Part shown: piece by piece, positions 7,988 to 16,210 of the stretch | How the letters are laid out: every line of letters starts with the position of its first letter | Numbering within the stretch: position 1 is the stretch's first letter | Origin: an uncultured Flavobacteriales bacterium | Lineage (GTDB): Bacteria > Bacteroidota > Bacteroidia > Flavobacteriales_D > Crocinitomicaceae | Reading direction: 5' to 3' | Assembly (NCBI GenBank): GCA_937973685.1 | Contig: CALJKJ010000018.1 | Span: 62,001-126,000 of the forward strand | Length of the DNA stretch: 64,000 nucleotides | Notes under the pieces: model-generated | Seen by the model: the letters and a program-made list of their open reading frames with translations, nothing else | What the model was told of the DNA's origin: nothing | The model's database searches: none | Position numbers and translations under genes: made by a program

Positions 7988-9241
7988 TTAAACCAGTTGT
8001 TTCAATGCTATTTCAAATGCAGTTTTTGCGATTCCGTTTTTACTTGAATTTGTTGTGTGAGCAGCTTTCAACGCATTTTTAATGATTTCACTGGTGTCTT
8101 CAAAAATTCCTTTATCCGTTAATTCGTTGATGTCATTACTCATTAAATAAGCGAAAACGCGCGCCATTCCGCAATTTGAAATAAAATCAGGAATAACAGA
8201 CAAATGGTTGTCAGCGTAATCAGCAATTGGTCCAAAGAAAATTTCTTTGTCGGCAAATGGTACATTCGCACCAGCTGCAATTACTTCCATTCCTGCACCA
8301 ATCATTTTACTCACCTGATCTTGTGTGATCAAGCGCGATGCAGCACACGGAATAAAAATTTCTGCATTTACCGACCAAATTTTATCGTTCACTTCTTCAA
8401 ATGAAAGCAAATTTGGAGCAACTAATTCATTGCCGTTTTTAGCTAAGAATAATGTTTTTATTTCTTCGAAAGAAAAACCTTCTTCGTTGATTAATCCACC
8501 AACGCGGTCAATAATTCCAACGATTTTAGCTCCTTGTTGTGCAAGATAATATGCAGCTGCTGATCCAACATTACCCCAACCTTGAACGATAACACGTTTA
8601 CCTGCAACTGTACTTTGGGATGCTGAGCTTGTCGAAGCACCCCAGATATCGTAAAAATGCGCAACAGATTGTGCAACGCCAAAACCAGTAATCATGTCTG
8701 CTACGACATATTTTTTGGCTGGATCAGGCGAATAGTTTGTATCTTCAATTGCTTTTAGCACACCTTGTCTTAATTGACCAATACGGTTAATTTTTTGCGC
8801 TTCTTTTGGTTGAAAGTGACCATTGAACACACCTTCTTGAGGGTGCCAAATACCACACGCTTCAGTCATAGGAATAACTTCGTGAATTTCGTCCACATTC
8901 AAGTCACCGCCTGTACCATAGTAATGTTTTAAAAGTGGGGTAACTGCTGCGTACCATCTTTTTAATACACCTTCTTTTCTTGGATCTTTCGGATCAAAGT
9001 TAATTCCAGATTTCGCTCCACCAATTGCAGGTCCAGCAACGGTGAATTTCACTTCCATTGTTTTCGCAAGTGATTCTACTTCACGTTTGTCCAAACCAAC
9101 ACGCATACGTGTTCCACCACCTGCTGCGCCTCCGCGAAGTGAGTTGATTACTACCCAACCTTCTGCTTCGGTTTCTGCATCTTTCCATTCAAAAACGATT
9201 TCAGGGCGTTTGGTTTCAAATTTGTGAAGTAAATCTTTCAT
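7988..9241 (-). CDS. Glu/Leu/Phe/Val dehydrogenase family protein
   Basis: A 417-residue NAD(P)-dependent amino-acid dehydrogenase. The substrate domain has SLRGGAAGGGTRMR and GGAKSGINFDP, whose Lys matches the catalytic/substrate lysine region of glutamate dehydrogenases. The Rossmann domain has VIVQGWGNVGSAAAYYLAQQG. It should reversibly deaminate glutamate or a branched-chain amino acid to the 2-oxo acid; the substrate is not certain from sequence, though the motifs look more glutamate- than leucine-like. ATG 9241 is preferred over the open frame to 9310, which would run into anmK. A TAnnTTTG promoter match at 9265-9272 agrees. Confidence 0.85.
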   Translation of the reverse strand: MKDLLHKFETKRPEIVFEWKDAETEAEGWVVINSLRGGAAGGGTRMRVGLDKREVESLAKTMEVKFTVAGPAIGGAKSGINFDPKDPRKEGVLKRWYAAVTPLLKHYYGTGGDLNVDEIHEVIPMTEACGIWHPQEGVFNGHFQPKEAQKINRIGQLRQGVLKAIEDTNYSPDPAKKYVVADMITGFGVAQSVAHFYDIWGASTSSASQSTVAGKRVIVQGWGNVGSAAAYYLAQQGAKIVGIIDRVGGLINEEGFSFEEIKTLFLAKNGNELVAPNLLSFEEVNDKIWSVNAEIFIPCAASRLITQDQVSKMIGAGMEVIAAGANVPFADKEIFFGPIADYADNHLSVIPDFISNCGMARVFAYLMSNDINELTDKGIFEDTSEIIKNALKAAHTTNSSKNGIAKTAFEIALKQLV

Positions 9242-9264
9242 TGCTTGTTTTTTCAATTGTGGCA

Positions 9265-9272
9265 CAAAAATA
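9265..9272 (-). promoter_or_regulatory. Candidate -7 element for the amino-acid dehydrogenase
   Basis: The minus strand reads TATTTTTG, an exact TAnnTTTG match in the gap between anmK and the dehydrogenase. It supports translation from ATG 9241 rather than from 9310. Confidence 0.4.
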
Positions 9273-9284
9273 GGTATTTTCTTG

Positions 9285-10355
9285 TTATGGACGGTGTAAA
9301 ACTCCTCCAATTACATCTTTGGATGCGCCTGTAACGCTTGCCAAACAATTTGGTTCGTTATTGAGATACAAAGCACCTAGTAATCCAAAAATCAATGCTT
9401 CTTTGAAATCGATTAATTCGGAACTAACCTCAATTATTTCTCCTTTGTAATAACGTTGAATTCGTTCAATTAGAAACTTATTTTTAGCACCCCCACCTGT
9501 TATCATCAAACGATTGATTGCTAAGGTATTGAGTTCGTGTGATAGTTTATCTGCAATGTGTTCTACAACAGTTGCTAAATTATTTTCGATGTCCTTGTCA
9601 AATTTTAAAAGCGGATAAAATTCATTTTCCAACCATTCAACACCAAGTGATTTTGGAGCATCCTGAGAATAATAGGGGAGACTGTTTAATAAATCCAGTA
9701 AAAAATAATTAATCGAACCCGTTCGTGCGATTTCTCCATTTTTATCGTAATCCAGACCTTTAGAGCGTGCCAATTTATTGAGAGGCAGATTCGCAGGACA
9801 GATATCGTAAGCTTTCATGACACCGTTTTGAAAAGCTGAAATATTTGCAAAACCGCCAATATTTAAAAACGCATCGGCTTGATCTCCAAACAAATAACGA
9901 TCGCCAATTGGCACAAGTGGTGCGCCTTGTCCGCCATAAAGCACATCTTTAGAACGGAAATCACCAATGGTAGGAATACCAGTTTTCACAGCAATTACAG
10001 CAGGATTCGCAATTTGTACGGTAAATCCTTTTGCAGGTTGGTGAAATATTGTTTGACCATGAGAAGCTATTGCATCAAATTCTGTTGCAGAAAAATTATT
10101 TATTTGAATAAAATCAGTCACACACGCACCAAAATAAGCGCCTAATTCATAATCTAAATAGGCTAATTTGGCGCCAGAAAGGTTTGTTGCATCAAAAAGA
10201 GAAGCAATTAATCCATTCGAAAAAGGATAAGTTGCAGCGGCTCTTATTGTGAATTTCCAATTGTTATCGGCGACTTTCCGATATTCAGCAGCAACGATAT
10301 CGATACCATCCAAAGAGGTACCGGACATAATTCCAATAATATTGTACGTATTCAT
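9285..10355 (-). CDS. anmK: Anhydro-N-acetylmuramic acid kinase
   Basis: A 356-residue kinase of the ASKHA fold. It hydrolyses and phosphorylates 1,6-anhydro-MurNAc to MurNAc-6-phosphate in the recycling of peptidoglycan fragments. The N-terminal GIMSGTSLDGID is the diagnostic AnmK signature. DFRSKDVLYGGQGAPLVP and NIGGFANIS follow, with MITGGGAKN in the C-terminal domain. The length is usual. It is divergent from the acyl-CoA dehydrogenase, with 70 bp between the starts. No other recycling genes are adjacent. Confidence 0.94.
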   Translation of the reverse strand: MNTYNIIGIMSGTSLDGIDIVAAEYRKVADNNWKFTIRAAATYPFSNGLIASLFDATNLSGAKLAYLDYELGAYFGACVTDFIQINNFSATEFDAIASHGQTIFHQPAKGFTVQIANPAVIAVKTGIPTIGDFRSKDVLYGGQGAPLVPIGDRYLFGDQADAFLNIGGFANISAFQNGVMKAYDICPANLPLNKLARSKGLDYDKNGEIARTGSINYFLLDLLNSLPYYSQDAPKSLGVEWLENEFYPLLKFDKDIENNLATVVEHIADKLSHELNTLAINRLMITGGGAKNKFLIERIQRYYKGEIIEVSSELIDFKEALIFGLLGALYLNNEPNCLASVTGASKDVIGGVLHRP

Positions 10356-10381
10356 AGCGATGAAATTAAACTTTTTATAGG

Positions 10382-10389
10382 TACATTTG
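10382..10389 (+). promoter_or_regulatory. Candidate -7 element for the acyl-CoA dehydrogenase
   Basis: The plus strand reads TACATTTG (TAnnTTTG consensus), 36 bp before the ATG at 10426. It lies only 10 bp from an opposing match for anmK, so the two divergent promoters would overlap. Confidence 0.35.
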
Positions 10390-10399
10390 TCATATCGAA

Positions 10400-10407
10400 C
10401 AAATATA
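10400..10407 (-). promoter_or_regulatory. Candidate -7 element for anmK
   Basis: The minus strand reads TATATTTG (TAnnTTTG consensus), 44 bp before the anmK ATG. It faces the plus-strand element at 10382-10389. Confidence 0.35.
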
Positions 10408-10425
10408 AAATAAACTCCGAAACTG

Positions 10426-11568
10426 ATGAATTTCGAATTGACTGAAGAACAAAAAGCTGTACGCGATGCAGCTCGTGATTTTGCACAAAATGTTTTAAAA
10501 CCAGGCGTGATTGAACGCGATCGTGATCAACGTTTTCCTGTGGAAGAAGTGAAACAATTGGGTGAACTTGGATTTTTAGGAATGATGGTTGATCCAAAAT
10601 ACGGCGGAGGCGGTATGGACACAATGTCTTATGTACTTGCAATGGAAGAAATTTCCAAAGTTGACGCTTCGACTTCTGTGTGTATGTCCGTTAACAATTC
10701 ACTTGTTTGTTGGGGGTTAGAGAAATTTGGAAACGAAGAACAAAAACAAAAATTCTTGGTTCCATTGGCGACTGGAGAAAAAATCGGTGCATTTTGTTTG
10801 TCTGAACCAGAAGCTGGATCAGATGCAACTTCACAACGTACAACTGCTGTAGATATGGGAGATTACTATTTGTTAAACGGTACAAAAAACTGGATTACAA
10901 ATGGTTCAACTGCTTCAACTTATATAGTTATTGCACAAACAAATCCTGAATTAGGTCACAGAGGAATCAATGCGTTGATTGTTGAGCGTGGCATGGAAGG
11001 TTTCATCGTTGGTGCAAAAGAAGATAAATTAGGAATTAGAGGAAGCGATACGCACACATTGTTATTCAACGATGTGAAAGTGCCAAAAGCGAATAGAATT
11101 GGTGAAGATGGATTTGGTTTCAAATTTGCCATGAAAACACTTTCTGGTGGTCGTATTGGTATTGCTGCTCAAGCATTAGGGATTGCAGCAGGAGCATTTG
11201 AATTAGCTACAGCCTATTCGAAAGAGCGCAAAGCATTTGGAAAAGAAATTTACAAACACCAAGCAATTGCATTTAAAATTGCTGATATGGCAACAGAAAT
11301 TGAAGCTGCTCGTTTGTTGGTTTATCGTTCTGCTGCTGATAAAGATGCCGGTCGTAACTTTGACCAATCTTCTGCAATGGCTAAATTATATGCGTCAAAA
11401 GTTGCAATGGAACAAACAGTTGAAGCTGTTCAAATTCATGGTGGATACGGTTTCGTAAAAGAATACCATGTTGAGCGTTTGATGCGTGATGCAAAAATCA
11501 CTCAAATCTATGAAGGAACATCAGAGGTTCAAAAAATTGTTATCTCAAGAGGTATTTTAGCGGACTAA
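10426..11568 (+). CDS. Acyl-CoA dehydrogenase
   Basis: A 380-residue FAD flavoenzyme of the short/medium-chain type that introduces the alpha-beta double bond in acyl-CoA. All hallmarks are visible: an N-terminal helical domain starting MNFELTEEQKAVRD, the FAD-binding motif CLSEPEAGSD, TKNWITNG, SGGRIGIAAQALG, and the C-terminal QIHGGYGF-EY followed by YEGTSEVQK. The catalytic Glu would be in the YEGTSE segment. It could act in butyryl-CoA or branched-chain acyl-CoA oxidation; chain length cannot be told. It is a single-gene unit ending at a strong bidirectional terminator. Confidence 0.93.
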   Translation: MNFELTEEQKAVRDAARDFAQNVLKPGVIERDRDQRFPVEEVKQLGELGFLGMMVDPKYGGGGMDTMSYVLAMEEISKVDASTSVCMSVNNSLVCWGLEKFGNEEQKQKFLVPLATGEKIGAFCLSEPEAGSDATSQRTTAVDMGDYYLLNGTKNWITNGSTASTYIVIAQTNPELGHRGINALIVERGMEGFIVGAKEDKLGIRGSDTHTLLFNDVKVPKANRIGEDGFGFKFAMKTLSGGRIGIAAQALGIAAGAFELATAYSKERKAFGKEIYKHQAIAFKIADMATEIEAARLLVYRSAADKDAGRNFDQSSAMAKLYASKVAMEQTVEAVQIHGGYGFVKEYHVERLMRDAKITQIYEGTSEVQKIVISRGILAD

Positions 11569-11585
11569 GTAACAATTAAAAACAT

Positions 11586-11619
11586 AAAAAAAGGATGAAC
11601 GTTTTGTTCATCCTTTTTT
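11586..11619. terminator. Bidirectional Rho-independent terminator
   Basis: The stem ggatgaac/gttcatcc (11593-11600 with 11606-11613) has a five-base loop and is flanked by A-run and T-run. It serves both the acyl-CoA dehydrogenase (+) and murF (-), which converge here. Confidence 0.85.
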
Positions 11620-11632
11620 GTTTGGGGTTATT

Positions 11633-12916
11633 TTATAAATAAGGAATGACTTTTTCCAATGCTAATCCGCGTGAACCTTTTAGTAAAATCAATAAGTCTT
11701 TAGGCGGATTGTGTTCAAAATGTTCAATTAAGGGCTCAATTGATTTCAAAAAGATTGCCTGAGGATGTGTTCCTTTGAACCGTAAAAATTCTTCGCCAAT
11801 AAAAAATCCACTCAAGCGCAAATCGATTGTTTGTTGAACAATTTCTTCGTGAACCATTGCTGCATCTTGCCCCATCTCACGCATATCACCTAAAATAAAA
11901 ATTTTCGCATGGTTATCGATCTTCGCAAAACTAGATAACGCAACTGCCATACTAGTTGGATTTGCGTTGTAACAATCAACAATAAGTGTATTGTCAGTAG
12001 TTTTACTGACTTGTGAGCGATTATTAGTTGGTTCGTATGAAGTAATTGCTTTGTTGCAGTTTTCACGTGTTACACCGAAGAAACGTCCAATTCGAATAGC
12101 TGCTAAAAAATTAGTGAAATTATATTCGCCCACTAAGTGCGTTTTGAGTAGGGGACTTGTGTAATTTTCTTCATGCCAAGTCATTTCAACAAAAGGTGAC
12201 AGGCTAATCAGTTCACCACTCAATTCACTTTCATTTCCATAATATGCAATTGTACAATTTGCAGGTAAATGATTGGTTAAAGTTTGATCATTTTTATTGA
12301 CAAACAAAGTTGCGTCAGATTCCGCCAAAAAACGATACAATTCTGTTTTCGTTTGTATAACACCTTCCAGACTTCCAAATCCTTCCAAATGTGCCCGCCC
12401 TATATTGGTGATAATTCCATGCGTTGGTTCGGCAATGCTCATTAATTCATGAATGTCACCGGGTTTATTTGCTCCCATTTCAATTACTGCAATTTCATGT
12501 TCAGCAGTTAATTCCAATAACGAAAGAGGAACACCAATGTGGTTGTTCAGATTTCCTTTGGTAAAATAGGTGTTGAATTGCGTTGCGAGCACTGTTCCAA
12601 TTAATTCCTTACTGGTTGTCTTTCCGTTACTACCAGTTATTCCAATGATAGGAAGGGTTAACGTTTTTCTGTGTTCATTTGCCAATTCTTGTAACGCGAG
12701 TAAGGTATCGGTTACTAAAATCGTTTTTCCAGGAATTTCAAACTGAACATTATCAATAACAGCTTTGAAAGCTCCTTTTGCTATTGCCTCTGCAGCAAAA
12801 GTGTTCCCGTCAAAGTTGGCACCTTTCAAACAAAAAAACAGACAGTTTTGTGTGATTTTTCGTGTGTCTGTTTGGACTCCTGTGCTTGTTAAAAATTCAG
12901 AATAGAGTAGGGTCAT
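11633..12916 (-). CDS. murF: UDP-N-acetylmuramoyl-tripeptide--D-alanyl-D-alanine ligase
   Basis: A cytoplasmic Mur ligase of about 427 residues that adds D-Ala-D-Ala to the UDP-MurNAc-tripeptide. The N-terminal domain has TDTRKI and LKGANFDGN. The ATP loop is GITGSNGKTTSKE, followed by NNHIGVPLSLL and EMGANKPGDIHEL. The C-terminal domain contains DCYNANPTSM and LGDMREMG. ATG 12916 is preferred; the open frame reaches 12940, but that would start inside the gldJ terminator hairpin. It follows gldJ, a neighbourhood I recall from other gliding Bacteroidota; the two are separated by a terminator. Confidence 0.93.
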   Translation of the reverse strand: MTLLYSEFLTSTGVQTDTRKITQNCLFFCLKGANFDGNTFAAEAIAKGAFKAVIDNVQFEIPGKTILVTDTLLALQELANEHRKTLTLPIIGITGSNGKTTSKELIGTVLATQFNTYFTKGNLNNHIGVPLSLLELTAEHEIAVIEMGANKPGDIHELMSIAEPTHGIITNIGRAHLEGFGSLEGVIQTKTELYRFLAESDATLFVNKNDQTLTNHLPANCTIAYYGNESELSGELISLSPFVEMTWHEENYTSPLLKTHLVGEYNFTNFLAAIRIGRFFGVTRENCNKAITSYEPTNNRSQVSKTTDNTLIVDCYNANPTSMAVALSSFAKIDNHAKIFILGDMREMGQDAAMVHEEIVQQTIDLRLSGFFIGEEFLRFKGTHPQAIFLKSIEPLIEHFEHNPPKDLLILLKGSRGLALEKVIPYL

Positions 12917-12927
12917 ATTTTTTGATA

Positions 12928-12962
12928 TAAAAAAACCCACAATTCTAGCGAAGAGTGGGTTT
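12928..12962 (-). terminator. Terminator after gldJ
   Basis: The stem aaacccac/gtgggttt (12933-12940 with 12955-12962) is followed on the minus strand by a T-run. It lies between gldJ and murF, so it attenuates or separates the two. Confidence 0.7.
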
Positions 12963-12978
12963 CAGTTATAGAATGTTC

Positions 12979-15027
12979 TTATTTTTTCTTTTCTTTTTTC
13001 TTGTTGTAGTTTTGTCCAACTGGACTTCCTACACGATCCATTGCACAACGGAAACCAATTGCTGCAGTAGATTTGTCTTCGTCTAAGAAACGACGTGTAC
13101 CAACTGCTAACCAATATGCACGGTCTTTCCAAGAACCACCTTTGTACACACGTGATTTATCAGAAATCAATGTTGTAGGCCAAGATGTTTTGTCAGTTGG
13201 TTTGATAGGAGTACCATCTAAACCGTATGTTTCAAATTCACTTTGATACATCAACAATTTTGGATCTTGTGACGCTTGATTGATTTTGTTTTTTATATCG
13301 TCATTATTAAAGTAAATAGAACTTTCGATATCTCCATCCAAATAATCAATATAGTCATCTTTTCTGTAATTCAAACGACCGATGTTCTCTTCTTCAGTTA
13401 CATTGCGGTATTTTAATTTACCTGGCGTATTGATAATGAATTCAGAGAAACCTTCGCGTAACATCGTAATGATTTCGAAAGGATATTCTTCATCACGACC
13501 TTGACGTGTTCTGTCAGAAGCGAATACTCCTTCAAAAATTTCTTCTTGAATACGAGTGTTTGCCTCTATTTCGTATTTGTCGTTCGCATCAATAATTGCT
13601 AAATCCAAAATCTTATTTAACTCATCAATCATCGCTAATTCAGCAGAATCTTTTTTGTTGTTGTGAGAAACATAAAAAGGATCTGGTGCAAAACCGCTGT
13701 TAGCTGATAAGCCTTTGTTGTGTTTCGCTTTGTTACCAGCAGCAATTCCTTTTGGAATAACCGTATCTAATGGATCATGATTTGCAGCAGAAATACGTTG
13801 GAAACGCACGCGCTCAAATTCGTTCAAGTATTCTTTCATTCCGTGAATGTCATACAACACTTGACCATTTTTAGTGTCAACAACACCTTCGTTGTTCAAT
13901 ACTTTTGTTTGGTATACGTTACCTCTAAAAGGTCTAAACTCGTTGTAATCCTCAGAAGTTAAAGGACGGTAAACATCCATTACCCATTCGGATACGTTAC
14001 CTGCCATGTGGTATAAACCGTAATCATTTGGCCAGAAAGATTCTACAGGAGCAGTTACATCTGCACCGTCGTTCAATTGACCAGCAACTCCCATGTAATC
14101 ACCACGACCTCTAACAAAGTTAGCACGCATAGCTCCTTGGAATTCTGCATTGTCTTGACGAACATAGTGACCATTCCATGGATATTGACGGCGCTCAGTA
14201 ATTACTTCTGAACCTGGTGTTAAATTCCCAATTAAACCTGCAGCAGCGTATTCCCACTCAGCTTCTGTTGGGAGTCTGTATCGAGGAAGTAATACTCCGT
14301 CTTCCATCATAACAATACGATCAGCTAATTTTTTACCATCTCCTTTAACAGGATCTAAATTTTTGAATTTTTTACCACCCAATTCTTCGCTTTGCTCGAA
14401 TTGTCCAGCTAAATATGCATCTGTATTGAATGTTGCTTCATTTGTAGCCGCAACATCCCATCCTAAAACGCCTTCTCGAACTAAAATAAATTCGTTTACA
14501 CGGTCAGTTCTCCATTTACAGAAATCTGAAGCTTGCAACCAAGAAACGCCAACAACAGGATAATCTCTATATGCTGGGTGACGTAGGTAGTAATCTACAT
14601 TTTTTTCCATGAATGCTAATGGACTTCTCCAAGCAAGCGTATCAGGTAATGCATTTTTGTAAACCATTGTGTAATTTTCATACGATCTTTTCAACCAGTA
14701 TAAATATTCTAACCAATGGAAGTTTGTTACTTCTGTTTGATCAATGTAAAAAGAAGAAACGGTAACGCGAGCAGGACGGTTGTTCCAATCGAACATTACA
14801 TCTTGTTCAACCATTCCCATTGTGAAGGTACCACCTTCGATCATGATTAATCCTGGACCAGTTTCTTGGTCAACAAATGGAACTTTTTGAAAGCCACCTT
14901 GTTCTGAATTATTATAATCCCAGCCAGTTGATGAAGACACATCATGACTACAAGAAACAACCGTTGATCCAACGATTGCTATTGCTAATAAACGCAACAT
15001 TTTCATATGCTTGGTTTGTTTTTTCAT
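12979..15027 (-). CDS. gldJ: Gliding motility / type IX secretion lipoprotein GldJ
   Basis: A 682-residue lipoprotein with a formylglycine-generating-enzyme (SUMF1) fold. The signal peptide ends at a lipobox-like VVSC, with Cys26 the lipidated residue. The mature start has GWDYNNSEQGGFQ and GPGLIMIEGGTFTMG, and later EVTNFHWLEYLYWLKR and YPVVGVSWLQASDFCKWR; these match GldJ rather than GldK. FGE signatures recur at the end (YKGGSWKDRAYWL, GFRCAMD), split by a long insertion. In T9SS bacteria GldJ stabilises GldK and is needed for gliding and secretion. At 682 residues it is longer than the roughly 560 I recall for Flavobacterium GldJ. The extreme C-terminus is Lys-rich. Confidence 0.92.
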   Translation of the reverse strand: MKKQTKHMKMLRLLAIAIVGSTVVSCSHDVSSSTGWDYNNSEQGGFQKVPFVDQETGPGLIMIEGGTFTMGMVEQDVMFDWNNRPARVTVSSFYIDQTEVTNFHWLEYLYWLKRSYENYTMVYKNALPDTLAWRSPLAFMEKNVDYYLRHPAYRDYPVVGVSWLQASDFCKWRTDRVNEFILVREGVLGWDVAATNEATFNTDAYLAGQFEQSEELGGKKFKNLDPVKGDGKKLADRIVMMEDGVLLPRYRLPTEAEWEYAAAGLIGNLTPGSEVITERRQYPWNGHYVRQDNAEFQGAMRANFVRGRGDYMGVAGQLNDGADVTAPVESFWPNDYGLYHMAGNVSEWVMDVYRPLTSEDYNEFRPFRGNVYQTKVLNNEGVVDTKNGQVLYDIHGMKEYLNEFERVRFQRISAANHDPLDTVIPKGIAAGNKAKHNKGLSANSGFAPDPFYVSHNNKKDSAELAMIDELNKILDLAIIDANDKYEIEANTRIQEEIFEGVFASDRTRQGRDEEYPFEIITMLREGFSEFIINTPGKLKYRNVTEEENIGRLNYRKDDYIDYLDGDIESSIYFNNDDIKNKINQASQDPKLLMYQSEFETYGLDGTPIKPTDKTSWPTTLISDKSRVYKGGSWKDRAYWLAVGTRRFLDEDKSTAAIGFRCAMDRVGSPVGQNYNKKKEKKK

Positions 15028-15041
15028 TTTTTTTGGAATCC

Positions 15042-15049
15042 CAAAGTTA
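15042..15049 (-). promoter_or_regulatory. Candidate -7 element for gldJ
   Basis: The minus strand reads TAACTTTG, an exact TAnnTTTG match 14 bp upstream of the gldJ ATG. A second exact match (TATTTTTG) lies at 15081-15088, close to the 3' end of porP. Confidence 0.4.
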
Positions 15050-15089
15050 ATCTATTTAACGTATTTCTCGTAAAAGGTTACAAAAATAG

Positions 15090-16055
15090 TTAAAAAGATG
15101 GACAGACAATCATTTTGAATGGACGTACATTTGGCTTACACACGGGGTAAATCCCAAGTGAAATTTCATGAGAACCTCCTGATTTTCCGTTATTTAATGG
15201 AGAAACAGTTACATCATAACTATATCCAACTCTTAATTTCCCTGTATTAATACCAACGGTCAAGATGAAAGCATCACGATTTCTAAACCAAACTCCAGCT
15301 TGGAAAGAACCATATTTTACATAAGTTCCAAGATTTAATTCTTGAAAACCTTGTTGGTATTGATAGATGATATTAGGCATAATCGTCGTATTTGTGTTAT
15401 ACTTTGATTTGCCTCCAATAGGAATTTCAGCACCAGCATGTGCAGTAAAACGAATGGGCATAGGAGAATTACCAATGATAACAGACTCATTTGGTCTGTT
15501 TAAATGATGAGCAGCTGCACCAAAGAAAAAACGTTTTGAAAAACCTACAAATCCAGCAGACGCATCAAAAAATCCTCTAGAACCTCCACGTGGGACATCA
15601 TTTGTTCCTAAAACAAATCCTCTTCGAGGATCAATCATGTCACCAAAAGTTAATTTATCCCAATCCAAGAATTTTTGATACCAAGCTGCACGAACACCAA
15701 ACAACATAGCAAATTTTCTATTGACTTTTAAATGGTACGAATAGACTAAGCCAAGCATTGAAGTATTGATTGTTCCTTTTCCTTGAATATCATTTGTCGC
15801 TAAAACACCAAATCCACCAGAAATATTTTTAAAATACTGATCGTATGAAGCGCTTGAAGTAATGTAATTATTCGTTAAGCTAGGCCATTCATTTCTGAAG
15901 TTAACATTATAACGAGGGCAACCATTTGAACCAGCAAAAGCAGGGTTCAGATATATTGGGTTTGCATAGAATTGCGTAAATGTTGGATCCTGCGCATGTA
16001 GTTTACCCGCACAGAATAGTACTCCAAAAATTACTAAAATTTTAACATTTCTCAT
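15090..16055 (-). CDS. porP: PorP/SprF family type IX secretion outer-membrane protein
   Basis: A 321-residue outer-membrane beta-barrel of the PorP/SprF family. A signal peptide (MRNVKILVIFGVLFCAGKLHAQ) is followed directly by DPTFTQFYANPIYLNPAFAGS, the diagnostic start of this family. A series of alternating beta strands follows. PorP/SprF proteins assist secretion or surface attachment of specific T9SS substrates. It lies between gldJ (same strand, downstream) and the divergent porU. Bacteroidota carry many paralogues; whether this is the core PorP or a SprF-type accessory cannot be told from sequence alone. Confidence 0.88.
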   Translation of the reverse strand: MRNVKILVIFGVLFCAGKLHAQDPTFTQFYANPIYLNPAFAGSNGCPRYNVNFRNEWPSLTNNYITSSASYDQYFKNISGGFGVLATNDIQGKGTINTSMLGLVYSYHLKVNRKFAMLFGVRAAWYQKFLDWDKLTFGDMIDPRRGFVLGTNDVPRGGSRGFFDASAGFVGFSKRFFFGAAAHHLNRPNESVIIGNSPMPIRFTAHAGAEIPIGGKSKYNTNTTIMPNIIYQYQQGFQELNLGTYVKYGSFQAGVWFRNRDAFILTVGINTGKLRVGYSYDVTVSPLNNGKSGGSHEISLGIYPVCKPNVRPFKMIVCPSF

Positions 16056-16210
16056 TCGTATTCGAAAATATTAATGCTTAATTGATGAATTTTACGCCAA
16101 TAATACGAAAAAAAATCGCAATGGTTTCAAATAAAACATCGAAACACAAAAATAAAAAAATAGTACATACGTTAGAGTGATGATTACAATCTATTTTACA
16201 AATTTGTACC

